Shown one piece after another: positions 1 through 11,154 of a stretch of DNA of 64,000 bases. Each line of letters opens with the position of its first letter. Positions within the stretch are counted from its first letter, which is position 1. The notes under the pieces are model-generated. The model had not been told where the DNA came from. It did no database searches and saw only the letters and a program-made list of their open reading frames with translations. Source of the DNA: Schistocerca nitens. Lineage: Eukaryota; Arthropoda; Insecta; Orthoptera; Acrididae. The stretch covers positions 298,010,150-298,074,149 of the forward strand of contig NC_064619.1 in assembly GCF_023898315.1 (NCBI RefSeq), in the 5' to 3' direction. The translations under genes were made by a program, and so were the position numbers.

Positions 1-147
1 CCTACATGTTGTCGGATCTCTAATAAGTAGAATCAGTGATGTATTTCGTTCCAAAAACGGACGAACAAGCTATTAAGCAGGTAGTCATAATTTTTGGCTG
101 ATCATTGTATATAGCACGTAGTACATTTTGTGATGTTTACATGTTCT
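1..147. other. Left-edge unique sequence, no gene seen
   Basis: AT-rich sequence without a recognisable coding region, repeat or RNA gene. It ends at the target-site duplication of the 5S-derived SINE. Confidence 0.5.
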
Positions 148-160
148 GTCATACATATTC

Positions 161-501
161 GCCAACAGCCTTGCCGCAGTGGTAACACCGGTTCCCGTCA
201 GATTACTGAAGTTAAGCACTGTCGGGCTGGGCTAGCACTTGGATGGGCGACCATCCGGTCTACCGAGCACTGTTGGCAAGCAAGGTGCACTCAGCCCTTG
301 TAAGGCAAACTGAGGAGCTACTTGATTGAGAGGTAGCGGCTCCGGTCTCGGAAACTGACATACGGCCGGGAGAGCGGTGTGCTGACCACATGCCCCACCA
401 TATCCGCATCCAGTGACGCCTGTGGGCTGAGGATGACACGGCAACCGGTCGGTACCTTTGAGCCTTCATGGCCTGTTCGGGAGCAGTTAGTTACTTAGTC
501 A
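161..501 (+). repeat. 5S-rRNA-derived SINE (SINE3 type)
   Basis: The first ~120 bases look like a whole 5S rRNA. The ends can pair (gccaaca at 161, tgttggc near 271-277). The internal pol III promoter of 5S genes is recognisable: box A-like 'gaagttaagcact', intermediate element 'gtcgggct', and box C-like 'cacttggatgggcgacc'. A ~220-base non-5S tail follows, ending in 'gttcgggagcag'. The 13-bp direct repeat gtcatacatattc at 148-160 and 502-514 flanks the unit exactly, showing retroposition. It is not a working 5S gene because the 5' third diverges and no tandem array is present. SINE3 elements are known as 5S-derived SINEs mobilised by a LINE; which LINE mobilises this one is not visible here. 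Confidence 0.85.
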
Positions 502-514
502 GTCATACATATTC

Positions 515-962
515 AGTTTTATTACTACGTAGTGCATTATTTGAGGATTTTCCAAAATGCTAAAATTAAAAATTAAAAAATATAGAAAACTGCAAACTGT
601 ACTGACAATTTTGTCTAAATCTGTTGCTAACTTCGATAGTGATAATAAATAAGATACATAATAGGTTGTTGATGAAGTTTAAATTTAAATTTAAATTTTA
701 TTTCATGGAAGAAATAAGAGATGACAATAATGTTGACTTAGATGTGATGTGACACTTTCTTCCCTTTATACCTTTTATGTGTTTGGTATACATCCGTTAC
801 ATATGTTATCGTGACTTCGGTAATAATTAACAATATTTTGATTAATTATGTTACAATGCGTTTCCGAACTTAAGATAACAGTGGAGACTGGGAGTTGATT
901 TAATACGTCATAGTCAACCGCATTACGTGCGACGGGTTCAGCAAAACTTCGGGCGAGTCAAA
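515..962. other. Intergenic AT-rich spacer
   Basis: No open frame, repeat or RNA gene is supported. A short run of alternating taaat motifs lies near 680-700. The stretch ends at the TA dinucleotide target of the Tc1-like element. Confidence 0.4.
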
Positions 963-964
963 TA

Positions 965-2367
965 CACTACTGGCCATTAAAATTGCTACACCAAGAAAAA
1001 ATGCAGATGATAAACGGGTATTCATTGGACAAATATATTATACTAGAACTGACATGTGATTACATTTTCACGCAATTGGGGTGCATAGATCCTAAGAAGT
1101 CAGTATCCAGAAGAACCACCTCTGGCCGTAATAACGGCCTTGATACGCCTGGGCATTGAGTCAAACTGAGCTTGGATGGCGTGTACAGGAACAGCTGCCC
1201 ATGAAGCTTCAACACGATACCACAGTTCATCAAGATTAGTGACTGGCTTATTGTGACGAGCTAGTTGCTCGGCCACCATTGAACAGACGTTTTCAATTGA
1301 TGACAGATTTGGAGAATGTGCTGGCCAGGGCAGCAGTCGAACATTTTCTGTATCCAGAAAGGCCCGTTCAGGACCTGCGGCATGCGGTCGTCCATTATCC
1401 TGCTGAAATGTAGGGTTTCGCAGGGATCGAATGAAGGGTAGAGCCACGGGTCGTAACACATCTGAAATGTAACGTCCACTGTTCAAAGTGCCGTCAATGC
1501 GAACAAGAGGTGACAGAGACGTGTAACCATGGCACCCCATACCATCACGCCAGGTGATACGCCAGTATGGCGAACACGAATACACGCTTCCAATGTGCGT
1601 TCATCACGATGTCGCCAAACACGGATGCGACCATCATGATGCTGTAAACAGAGCCTTGATTCATCCGAAAAAATGACGTTTTGCCATTCGTGCACCCTGG
1701 TTCGTCGTTGAGTACACCATCGCACGCGCTCCTGTCTGTGCTGTAGCGTCAAGGGTAACCGCAGCCATGGTCTCCGAGCTGATAGTCCATGCTGCTGCAA
1801 ACGTCGTCGAACTGTTCGTGCAGATGGTTGTTGTCTTGCAAACGTCCCCATCTGTTGACTCAGGGATCGAGACGTGGCTGCACGATCCGTTACAGCCATG
1901 CGGATAAGATGCCTTTCATCTCGACTGCTAGGGATACGATGCCGTTGGGATCCAGCACGGCGTTCCGTATTACCCTCCTGAACCCACCGATTCCATATTC
2001 TGCTAACAGTCATTGGTTCTCGACCAACGCGAGCAGCAGTGTCGCGATACGATAAACCGCAATCGCGATAGGCTACAATCCGACCTTTATCAAAGTCGGA
2101 AACGTGGTGGTACGCATTTCTCCTCCTTACACCAGGCATCACAACGTTTCACCAGGCATCGCCAGTCAACTGCTGTTTGTGTATGAGAAATCGGTTGGAA
2201 ACTTTCTTCATGTCAGCACGTTGTAGGTGTCGCCACCGGCGCAAAACATGTGTGAATGCTCTGAAAAGCTAACCATTTGCATATCACAGCATCTTCTTCC
2301 TGTCGGTTAAATTTCGCGTCTGTAGCACGTCATCTTCGTGGTGTAGCAATTTTAATGGCCAGTAGTG
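965..2367 (-). mobile_element. Tc1-like DNA transposon (DD34E), near full length
   Basis: A 1.4-kb element bounded by 29-bp perfect terminal inverted repeats (965-993 and 2339-2367, starting CACTACTGGCCATTAAAATT) and flanked by the TA target duplication (963-964, 2368-2369) typical of Tc1/mariner. The transposase is encoded on the minus strand and is broken, so this copy is probably non-autonomous now. Both inverted repeats are intact, so it could still be mobilised by an active relative. Confidence 0.92.
1100..2142 (-). pseudogene. Tc1-like transposase, frameshifted
   Basis: Transposase that would cut and paste the surrounding element. The N-terminal half (2142 down to ~1510) has a paired helix-turn-helix region: FDKGRIVAYRDCGLSYRDTA, then 'VSRIWNRW'. 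It also carries the first catalytic Asp in 'VIFSDESRLC' and the 'GVSPGVMVWGA' block. The frame then changes near 1510-1530. The C-terminal half (down to the stop at 1100) holds the second Asp in 'FQQDNGRPHA' and the third catalytic residue, Glu, in 'LSSIENV'. The last two are separated by 34 residues, a DD34E spacing. Total length, about 340 residues, is normal for Tc1. One frame change inactivates it. Confidence 0.88.
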
Positions 2368-2499
2368 TATAGTGCAGGGAAAGTGGAAGAAATGTCACAT
2401 CTTCAGGTAGTGTTACATGTTATGAAATGATATAACAATCAATTACATAGAGAGTTACATTTTCAGATTGATTCGATTTATTGTTGGAAAACCTTAGCT

Positions 2500-4300
2500 T
2501 ACTTTTCCTATATTTGTATGTGTATCTCGTCTTCAGTTCTTCTTTTGTGTGATATATCTTCTGAGTCATTGTCTGTGTTTGTATCTGTGCCATTTACCAC
2601 ATAGTGCTGATCTTTCAGATGTGGACTCTGTCTTATACTTTCGTATGGTTCCTGACGTTTGTATGCCACATATAGTGACCGCGATACTTCGTCTGTGATG
2701 TTGTTTATAGAGTTCCAGCCATTGTGTCTGCATATTAACCATCCTATATCTTGGTTCCCTAATCTAAGTCTTATACGTCATAGGGCATCAGAGATTAGCA
2801 CTGTATGTTCAGGTGTGCAGTCTCATCACAGGCACAAGTGTGAGTCTGTCTTAGGCCAGACATGAGTAGGTGCTCAGGATACGGGCCGTGGACCGCAAGA
2901 AAGTGCACCATGCCGCAGGTTGGGCTTACATACTTCAAATTAATCCGCTCTCGGATACCGGTGAAGAAGGCGTACACCCGACTTCCCTTGTCAGTTGTGT
3001 CCTATTCTGTATGCCATGTATCAATGCTCCAGTTGTTTAATTTCCGTTTTTTCGGTTATATCTTGTCCAGTTATTTCTCTTATTTTGTCACGTCTTCCGC
3101 CCTTCAGCTGCTCTGTGGCAAATTGTAATATCTGTAGGGAAAAGTCCCAGTACCACACACAGCGCCTGAGTCGAGGTCACGCCGAAAGTCCCGATAAATT
3201 GAGTAGAACGCTCCACTGACCGCGCCCCGCAGTGGTTCTGTGCGTACCTAAGAATAATCTATGTGCCCAAGCACTAGCCGCAAAACAAGTTATTAAGTCA
3301 AAGAGTGCCGTGTAATGCCTCGTCATTGTCTGCAGGGGTAGTACGTATCGTATAGTGTTCAGTATTGCAATGTTATGCATGAGTTTCATCGCTTTGTTAA
3401 TTTTTAGTCTGGCACGTTCGTTAAAGTGTAAATGCTTGTCAATATAAATGCCGAAATATATTGCGACGGGTTTCCTTTTTACAGATATGTTGTTTAATTT
3501 TGTTATTGGATTTCTTTTCAGCGTGCCTCTTAGAAGTAGGTAAACAGTTTTCTTAGTTGCTGTTGTCACTGTATTGTTCATGCACCATTCACCGATGAAC
3601 GCGAGGAACCGCGAGGTTTTACTCTCTAATTCGGACCTGGAGTCTGCAGATACAGCGGACGCAACCAACCCGTTTGCTATGTCGTTGTCTTCTAATGCAT
3701 TCAGTAGTGGTTCTATGGCTACGTCCCAGTAAACCAGTCCGCTTGTCGATCCTTGCTGACAACCGTTAGTTACCTCCTTTATAATCTTTTGGCGACCAAT
3801 CTTCCATTCCACTATCCTTTTTTTACAATACTCTGTGAAGCTGTTGTATAGAGACAGAGGAATACTCATCTCTCTAAGTCTTGCAAATAGTGCTGGCCAC
3901 CAAAAGTTGTCGAAAGCACTAGCTACGTCAATTAGGATTGCTGCTATGTATTTGTCATGTAATGTCTGTGTCATTTCTTTGGCCCTGTTTACAGCATCGT
4001 CGATGGATTTATATGGTCGAAAGCCAGACTTGTGTGGGTTAAGGCCTAAGAGCTGCCGGTGCGACTGAAGTCTGTCGCACAGTAATCTCTCCTGTACGTT
4101 TGCCAGAAAGTTAATAAGGCATACTGGTTTATATGTCTTAGGGTCAGTCGGGCTTTCGTCCTCTGCTTTCTTGATTGTAACTGAATTTGCTGTCTTCCAT
4201 ATACTCGGTATTCGTCCTTCTAGTAGAGCATCATTCAGTAAGTCTGTCAGGTATGGTACTGAAAGTGGAGCAGCTTGTTTGATGGTTTCGGGGTGGATAC
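2500..4300 (-). pseudogene. R1-like reverse transcriptase, C-terminal segment
   Basis: Continues the RT of the R1-like LINE. From 4300 downwards the frames give 'TDPKTYKPVCLINFLANVQ' (fingers), 'GLNPHKSGFRPYKSIDDAVN' and then an open frame to 3177. That frame holds motif A-like 'ILIDVASAFDNFWWPALF' and a 'GCQQGSTSGLVYWDVAIEPL' block. The catalytic Y/FADD box cannot be recognised where expected, so the polymerase is dead. Below 3177 the remnants 'FFTGIRERINLKYV', 'VHGPYPEHL' and 'RQTHTCACDE' resemble the C-terminal zinc-binding end of R1 ORF2. The upstream end is cut at 4300 by the Gypsy-type insertion, and the protein resumes at 9640. Confidence 0.75.
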
Positions 4301-4593
4301 TGTGGTGTCACCGCTAGACACCACACTTACTAGGTGGTCGCCATTTAACTTAGCAGAGGGCTATTCTACTGTCTATCTCTCGGCAAATGAGAGCAAGGCT
4401 TAGCACGTCCAATCGCTAGCTATGTTGTCCGTACAACTGGGGACGAGGTCTCCTCAGTCTCTCGAGACCTGCCTTGTGGTGGCGCTAGGTTTGCGATCCC
4501 ACAGTGGCGACACGCGGGTCCGACATGTACTACAGGACCGCGGCCGATTTAAGTTACCACCTAGTAAGTGTGGTGTCTAGCGGTGACACCACA
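4301..4593 (-). repeat. 3' LTR, rearranged: U5 side replaced by an inverted copy of the U3 start
   Basis: Positions 4330-4593 match 9376-9639 of the 5' LTR with one mismatch. Beyond 4330 the LTR does not continue into the R/U5 part. It ends instead in 29 bp that invert its own start, so 4301-4338 and 4556-4593 form a perfect 38-bp inverted repeat. The switch falls in the nonamer CTAGGTGGT, present in both orientations in the normal LTR. The GATAC duplication abuts this end, so the abnormal end was present at integration or arose without disturbing the flank. Confidence 0.85.
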
Positions 4594-6768
4594 TTCCTCC
4601 CCCGCAAATCGGCGAACGGTCGTGAGATAAGGCTTCCGCCCGCCGTGGGGAGGACCGCATGTTGACGTATGCGATGAGGTGGGGAGCCTAACAACAGGCG
4701 AGGCTGTGCCACCCGCACCCGGCCATTCGGTCCGAGGGGAGCTAAGAAACGTCTGAAAACCTAGTCCAAGGTGCACGTCAATATGCGGTGTATGCGAACG
4801 TAATGAGACAGGAGGGGCCGAAGGGTCGACCTCCATTGCGTCGGGGAATCCGACGCGCGATGACGACATCTGGTCCGGAGCGGGCAAGAGGTCCATGGCG
4901 GAGGACGGCTGGTCACGGGAAGCGAGCGGCGGCGCGTGACCCTGGGAGGCGCCGGGCGGTTGCAGCGAAGCGTCCACTGCGGGCGGCGCCGGCGGCGGCT
5001 GCGGCGGCGGCGCGACGCCATGAGGCAAAAGGGAAGGCAGCGTCGGTAACACCTGGGGATGAGACGAGCCAGTAGATGGGTCCCCAAGGCGCTGACCGGA
5101 CGGCTCCGTCGCTGAAAGCAGACGGGGAGCGGCAGAACCCAGGCGACGACAGAGGCGCAGCTGATTGAGATGCCGACGCACCTCACCAGAGGCCCCCAAA
5201 ACCAAATACATCGCGCGGCCGAGGCAGCGAAGAATGCGCCCTGCGAGCCAACGCCGTGAACCGCGATAGGTGCGATAATAGACAACGTCGCCAGGAGCAA
5301 AAGCAGGAGTCTGCCGCTGCACAGGAACCCGATGTGGCGGATGCAGCAAAGACATCAAGGTGCGATGAGAACGACCATGGAGCAATTCAGCCGGCGAGCG
5401 GCCATCGCGGGGCTGAGAGCGATACGAAGACAAAAAGAGCAACAAAGCGTCCTCCCGAGAATGCGACTCTTTCAATTTCAACATCTGTGACTTGAAAGTC
5501 CGGACCAATCGTTCAGCGGCACCGTTTGACTGAGGCGAAAACGGCGCGGATGTCAGATGTTGAATACCATAGGCCTCGCAGAAGGACTGAAATTCTGCGG
5601 ACATGAATTGTGGGCCATTGTCGGAAACAATAGTCTGCGGAAGACCTTCAATGCAAAAGATAGCAGACAAGGCTTGGATTGTGGCAGAAGACGTCGTGGA
5701 AGACATCCGGACAACAAAAGGAAAATTACTGAAAGCATCGACCACAACCAACCATCGAGCATTCCAGAATGGACCAGCAAAATCGATGTGCAAGCGTTGC
5801 CAAGGGGAAGTGGCTTTCGGCCATGCAAAGAATTTCCTCGGCGGTGCGGATTGTTGTTCGGCACACGCCACGCAAGAAGAGCACATATTCGTAATCGCCG
5901 CATCGATTCCGAACCAAGTACAGTGCTGACGAGCAAGTTGTTTCGTACGCACTATACCCCAATGTCCTTGGTGGAGAAGCTTTAAGACAGAGGACTGTAA
6001 CGAACGTGGGACCACGACTCTGGACTGATCATTATCAGAACGCAACAACAAAACACCACGTCGGACAAAAAGTCTCTCCTTGTGAGCAAAAAAACGACGA
6101 ACCAAAGGATCCTCGATCCGTGACTTTGACAAGGGCCATTGCGTAGCAACAAAACGCAAAACAGTAGCAAGGACAGGGTCAGCAGCTGTGGCTGCAGCGA
6201 CACGACGAAAATCAATCGGAAACGATTCGACCACGTCATCGGTTTCCGAATCAATGAACATGCAAGCAAGTTCGGAAGAATCGAATGCTTTATCCTCAGC
6301 AACAGGCAAACGGGACAACGCATCAGCGTTTCCGTGCTTAGCAGTGGACCGATACACGATATCGTAGCGGTACTGCGAGAGAAAAAGAGACCAGCGAATG
6401 AATTTCTGCGCTGTACGTGGAGGTACAGGCTTGTTCGGATGAAAAAGCGATGTCAAAGGTTTGTGGTCCGTGATGATTGTAAAGTGACGACCATACAAGA
6501 AATCATGAAACTTTGTAACACCAAACACGAGAGCTAAAGCTTCTTTCTCTATCTGGGAATAATTTCTTTGCGCAGATGAGAGCAATTTGGACGCAAAGGC
6601 AATAGGGCGATCATGCGAACCATCTTTGTGCGCAAGCACAGCACCGATCCCGAAATCCGAGGCATCTACCATCAACAAAAGAGGTTTTCGGGGATCGAAT
6701 GGCGTAAGGCACGTATTTGAAAGTAACGCCGATTTCAACTGGCGAAAGGCGCGGTCGCATTCCGTCGT
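4561..6768 (-). pseudogene. Gypsy-type RNase H and integrase
   Basis: An open stretch of ~725 codons past the amber codon. Near the start is an RNase H-like tether ('LMVDASDFGIGAVLA', 'IEKEALALVFGV', 'TDHKPLTSLF', 'HGNADALSRLP'). Integrase follows: an HHCC zinc region ('HQGHWGIVRTKQLARQHC' then 'CSSCVAC'), and a catalytic core with Asp in 'LHIDFAGPF', Asp in 'IVSDNGPQF' and Glu in 'NGAAERLV'. A GPY/F-like module and a long proline-rich tail come next. The frame runs into the 3' LTR and stops there at 4561. There is no envelope gene after integrase. Without the upstream amber and frame change this would be continuous with gag-pol. Confidence 0.9.
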
Positions 6769-7135
6769 CTAGACGAACGGAACACCTTTACGGCGTAAGC
6801 GATGAAGCGGAGCTGAAATGGAAGAAGCGCGCGGCCCAAACTTTGCATAATAATTAATTTTACCCAGCACACTCTGTAGTTGTTTAACATCCCGTGGCGA
6901 AGGCAACTCCTGTATGGCACGGAGGTGCTCTGGACTCGGATGTATACCTTGGGCATTTATGACATGCCCCAGGTAGGGTAAGTCCCGAGCAAAAAACACA
7001 CATTTGTCCTTCCTCAAGCGAAGACCATTCTGACGCAAGACCTGAAATAATGTTCGGAGATTTTGCAAATGTTCGGCTTCTGTCTTTCCTGAGATCACAA
7101 TATCGTCCAGATAGTTCGCAGCAGTAGGGACCGAC
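6769..7135 (-). pseudogene. Gypsy-type RT palm/thumb segment ending at an amber codon
   Basis: After the frame change the reading continues with the catalytic box 'NYLDDIVISGKT', then 'RLRKDKCVFF', 'YLGHVINAQGI' and 'SVLGKINYYAKF', all standard RT and connection motifs. It ends at a TAG codon (6769-6771) in the same frame as the RNase H/integrase part, so this is one nonsense change. The flanking residues suggest an ancestral tryptophan codon. Confidence 0.88.
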
Positions 7136-9028
7136 GCACAAAGTTTGTAAATATTGCTGAAACAAAGCAGAGGCGGATGCACACCCGAACGGTAGTCTTT
7201 TGAAGCGATACAAGCCAAGATGCGTGTTAACCACTAAGACGCGCTGGGATTCTTCGTCCACAGGTATTTGCAAGTACGCATCTGCTAGGTCCAATTTGGA
7301 AAAATATTTTCCCGGGCGCAGTTTGTCAAAAAGATCTTCCGGGCGGGGCAAAGGAAAAGTGGCAGTCACTAGTTGTGGATTCACTGTTGCCTTGAAGTCC
7401 ACACAAAGTCTCAGTTTACCGGAAGGTTTTGGCAAAATTACTAAGGGTGAGGCCCAGAGAGAAGCCTGCACACGTTCAATTACACCTTGAGATTCTAAAT
7501 CGGCTAATGTTCTGGCGACCTCATCACGCAATGCGTGGGGAACATTGCGCACTCTGAAAAATTTCGGTTGCGCGTTTTCTTGCAGTTCCAAATGCGCTTC
7601 ATAGTTCTTAGCGCAACCAAGGCCCGGTGCAAAAATGTCTGCAAATTCTTCACAAAGACTAGAAACACTGGCGGAAGGCACAGTCTGATTCACTGATAGG
7701 ACCTGATTTACTATAGACATATTAAACAATTGAAATAAATCTAAACCAAACAAGTTCACTGCAGAAGTAGAACGAAGAACGTAAAATGATACAAGTTTTG
7801 TCTGTCCCATGTATGTGGCAAGAAGGCTGCACTGTCCTAACACAGGTATATGCTGTCCAGAGTAACTATGTAACTTAACATTTGCGGCACGCAATGGCGG
7901 TTTGCCCAGTTGTTTGTACGTGTCGTGATTGAGCAATGAATCTGCAGCTCCGGTATCGAGCTGGAATGGTATCACTTTGCCTTCAAAGTCTAAGTCCACA
8001 AAAAGTTTATTGTCCTGCTGACGACAAGAGCGACTGTCACGTGCAATTTGAACTGATACAGGTACAGAAGCACTTGCGACTTTACGGGATTTTCGGCGAC
8101 GTCGACGCACCCTGTTCGTGGGACTAACACAGTCACCGTTAGCTAAAGCGTCACTGGACGGGTGGGAATGAACTACATGAATGTCCATGGGCGAAGGTCC
8201 ACGAGCCTGATTGTCCTGGGTTCGATTCCGGCGCGAAGCAAAGGGCCTGGAATTATTGTGATTGTCTGATCTAAGCCTTTTCTGGCAAACACTTTGAACA
8301 TGTCCTTTCTTTTGACAGTAAAAGCAAATAGCTTGGCGTGACGGGCAATTTTCACGCGAATGTCTAGCTGCACACCGCGGGCATGATTTCACTGCAGTTG
8401 CTTGCTTACGCGGCGCACGTGTTTGCAAGGTAGGCTGCCGCTGCTGGGACGGGCGCGAGGGCCGCTTAGCGTCCCGTGCAGCGGGCCCGGCGGGCCAGTT
8501 AATGTGACACACTGCTGGCGAAGTTTCAAATGAGTCCTGAGCAAAGTCAAGTGTGTCTTGCCTATCCAATATGTCTATCACTTGTTGGAGGGAGGGATTA
8601 ACGAGTTTCAAAATCTGTTCCCTTATGCGAACATCAGAAACGTTCTGTGCTATTGCATCACGCACCATTGTATCTGAATAAGGAAGTCCACAGTCACATT
8701 CAAATGCACACTCCCTAGTAAGTCCTTGCAAAGTTGCAACCCACTCCCTATTAGTCTGACCGGCCGTACGTTTTGTACGAAAGAACGTATACCGTTTTGC
8801 AACTACATTTACTGTTTCTTTGAAATAGGCATCTAAAGCAGACAAAATTTCTTCGTAGGTCAGAGTTGCTACGTCGCGTCGGGGAAACAATTTCACTATC
8901 ACACGGTAGGTAGACACACCGACACAAGAAAGCAAAAATGGCTGCCGCTCGTTACCTTGAATTCTGTAGGCTGTGAGATGAAACTGGAACTGGCGGGACC
9001 ATTCTTGCCATGTTTCTTCGGCCGCCAT
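7110..9028 (-). pseudogene. Gypsy-type gag-protease-RT (first part of polyprotein)
   Basis: Start at 9028 (MAAEETWQEW), ~130 bases below the 5' LTR. Residues ~1-180 are a retrotransposon gag domain ('FRTKRTAGQTNREWVATL'). Around 230-260 there are zinc knuckles, one perfect CX2CX4HX4C (CFYCQKKGHVQSVC). The aspartic protease site is 'FQLDTGAADSLL'. From ~500 the RT begins: 'ASPLVILPKPSGKLRLCVDF', then 'KLDLADAYLQIP', then 'FKRLPFGCASASALFQQYL'. The frame breaks near 7133, just before the catalytic YLDD box, which is read in another frame. Gag, protease and RT are in one frame, as in several insect Gypsy lineages. Confidence 0.9.
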
Positions 9029-9142
9029 GTATGGCCTAAAGGGAGGTGCAACAGCGTTTTGTGGCAGCGGTAGCGAAGAAGCGGCGGCTGCCGCATCGGG
9101 TTGCAGCGCACGTTGACCCTGGACGAGCTGTCCAAGTGCATC

Positions 9143-9157
9143 CCATCCTCGTCGCCA
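9143..9157 (-). other. Probable primer-binding site of the Gypsy-type element
   Basis: Minus-strand TGGCGACGAGGATGG starts four bases inside the 5' LTR end. A PBS begins with TGG because it pairs with the CCA end of a tRNA. The matching tRNA cannot be named from the window alone. Confidence 0.6.
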
Positions 9158-9161
9158 ATAA

Positions 9162-9639
9162 TGTTGTGTCTAGACCATACAGCCTAGACACAATGCTGTA
9201 GCCGATAGGGCACGCAAGGCTAACGCAGACGGGCGTGAAGTCTGGAACATGAGAACTTATAAATGAATAAGAAGAAAAGTACGTAGATGCTTGTTACTTA
9301 ACTTTTAATTAGTCCTTGGAATACATCTCTCTTGAATATTAGTAAGCTATAGGCACTGATACAAATGGCGCCTTGCTAGGTGGTCGCCATTTAACTTAGC
9401 AGAGAGCTATTCTACTGTCTATCTCTCGGCAAATGAGAGCAAGGCTTAGCACGTCCAATCGCTAGCTATGTTGTCCGTACAACTGGGGACGAGGTCTCCT
9501 CAGTCTCTCGAGACCTGCCTTGTGGTGGCGCTAGGTTTGCGATCCCACAGTGGCGACACGCGGGTCCGACATGTACTACAGGACCGCGGCCGATTTAAGT
9601 TACCACCTAGTAAGTGTGGTGTCTAGCGGTGACACCACA
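9162..9639 (-). repeat. 5' LTR (478 bp) of the Gypsy-type element
   Basis: Begins (minus strand) TGTGGTGTCACCGC at 9639 and ends GTCTAGACACAACA at 9162, a TG...CA LTR. The direct GATAC repeat lies immediately outside 9639. This is the full-length LTR; the other copy lacks its distal 214 bp. Confidence 0.88.
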
Positions 9640-10533
9640 GATACCATCCGGGTCTTTTTGTTCTTTATTTTGTGTATTGCCAGTGCAACTTCCTCGCGAG
9701 CAAAGAGGATTGTGATACATTCGTTTTCGTATTCGTTATCAAGCAGTCTGCGCAGGTCGGTGTGAAATTGGTTTTCCTGAATGTGGTCATCGTCAGGAAG
9801 CAGTCTGTTGAGGAGATACTATTCTGTGCATTTCCAGCCTCTTGTGGTAGTACCATCTAGTTTCTTCAGTGTTGATAATACTGTCGGGGTTTTGCTAAGT
9901 TCAATCTGCAGTTTAAACAGCTCTCCCCAGATGTAGTTCTGTAAGTTCGTCCTAACATATGTGTCCCAATAGTCTTTCCCGGTCTTATGTAGTTCGCCTT
10001 TGTATCAATTTAGTGACCCAGTAATGTCGAAGTCTAATTCCTCTTTCCTGTGCTGTCTTTGATTTATACTAATATCGTCGTTTACTACAAGTGTCTTTTC
10101 TTAGTTTTGCTGGTACTGATCATGGTGAACTTTGTTTGGGTGCGTCGTGTACTGCAGGTATTGCTGTAACTTGTGCTCTTTGTAAAAACGTGAGCTCTGT
10201 AATCTATGCTTCCTTCGGTGACACACAGAGGAAACTCTTCAGTCACGTGCCTTAGTTTTTGCAGTTTGGGTTGCGTAGGAGCAGCCATGGATGTTGTGGA
10301 GTTTCTGTGTTTTAGTGTATATAATTACTGCGTTATGGTCACTTAGTACTCCCCTAACGAGCACTTGCTCGGTACCGGTATTCACGATGTGCCGCTTGCC
10401 AGAGAAATGTCTGTGTTCCTGCTTACTATTTCCGCGATAATTCAGCGGTCGGGCTGGTTTGTTTAAAACGGAAATATTACATTCATTTATTACGTCGACT
10501 GTTATTTGTCCTCTGGCGTTCTTTCTGTCAGAA
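9640..10533 (-). pseudogene. R1-like endonuclease C-terminus and RT N-terminus
   Basis: Resumes the R1-like LINE on the far side of the Gypsy element. 'REEVALAIHKIKNKK' near 9700 is the conserved linker before RT. Further upstream come 'WHSDRKNARGQITVDVINEC' and 'VLSDHNAVIIYT'. The SDHN block is the catalytic signature of LINE apurinic endonucleases. It is interrupted at 10534-10542 by the target duplication of the opposite-strand LINE. Confidence 0.75.
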
Positions 10534-11154
10534 TGCCAGAGGCCCCCCTGCGGGTCCTGGGTAAGAATAGGCCCGAGGTATTCCTGCCTGTCGTAAGAGG
10601 CGACTAAAAGGAGTTTCAACCGTTTCGGCCTTCCATGTGATGGTCCCCCTTGGGGTTTGACCTCCATTTTTCAAAATTCTACAGAAGTACGAGCCTTTTG
10701 GGGAAGGACGCCTTACGTGGTGTACCACTGGTCCTCAGTGCACTAAGACCTTGGCACTCAGCATTGTAACGGCGTTGTCACCATACCCACTATTCCTCAA
10801 ATTGGGTCTAAACGCCTGATGGGTTGTACAAGTTACGCCCATAGTGCGTCCCCATCTGCACCTACGATCATGATGGACTTTCCATGGCACCCGAAATCCA
10901 GCACGGTAGCCAGCCCGTTGTGGTGGGGTCGTCATGTACCCTCTAGGTTGTAGCCCCCTGACAACACAGGGATCGTACTGCCGATACCTGAGCTGCATCC
11001 TCCCCATGTCGGCCAAGGAGTAGATGCCCTCTCCTTGGGGCATCAGGACTCCCGGTAATGGTCCTCCTGCCAGGTGGCCCTTGCTGAGGCTGGGTGGCGC
11101 CCGTGGGGAGAGCCCCTGGTCGGAGTGGGTGGTATCGGGGCGGACGTTTCGCAG

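Larger units (their letters stand above)
4301..9639 (-). mobile_element. Gypsy-type (Metaviridae) LTR retrotransposon, young but broken
   Basis: A 5.3-kb element inserted in the R1-like LINE, with a perfect 5-bp target duplication GATAC (4296-4300 and 9640-9644). Transcription direction is minus: 5' LTR 9639-9162, primer-binding site just inside it, gag-protease-RT, RNase H and integrase, then a shortened 3' LTR 4593-4301. The shared 264 bp of the two LTRs differ at one position that I can see, so insertion is recent. Breaks: a frame change in RT near 7133 and an in-frame amber codon at 6769-6771. The 3' LTR is rearranged (see its own entry). Confidence 0.93.

Noticed and set aside
161-285. 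5S rRNA gene
   Set aside because: The 5' third diverges, a non-5S tail is fused and the unit is flanked by a target duplication, so it is a SINE.
4301-4593. Independent 293-bp MITE with 38-bp inverted ends
   Set aside because: 264 bp match the 5' LTR with one mismatch, and the GATAC duplication spans the whole 4301-9639 unit, so it is the rearranged 3' LTR.
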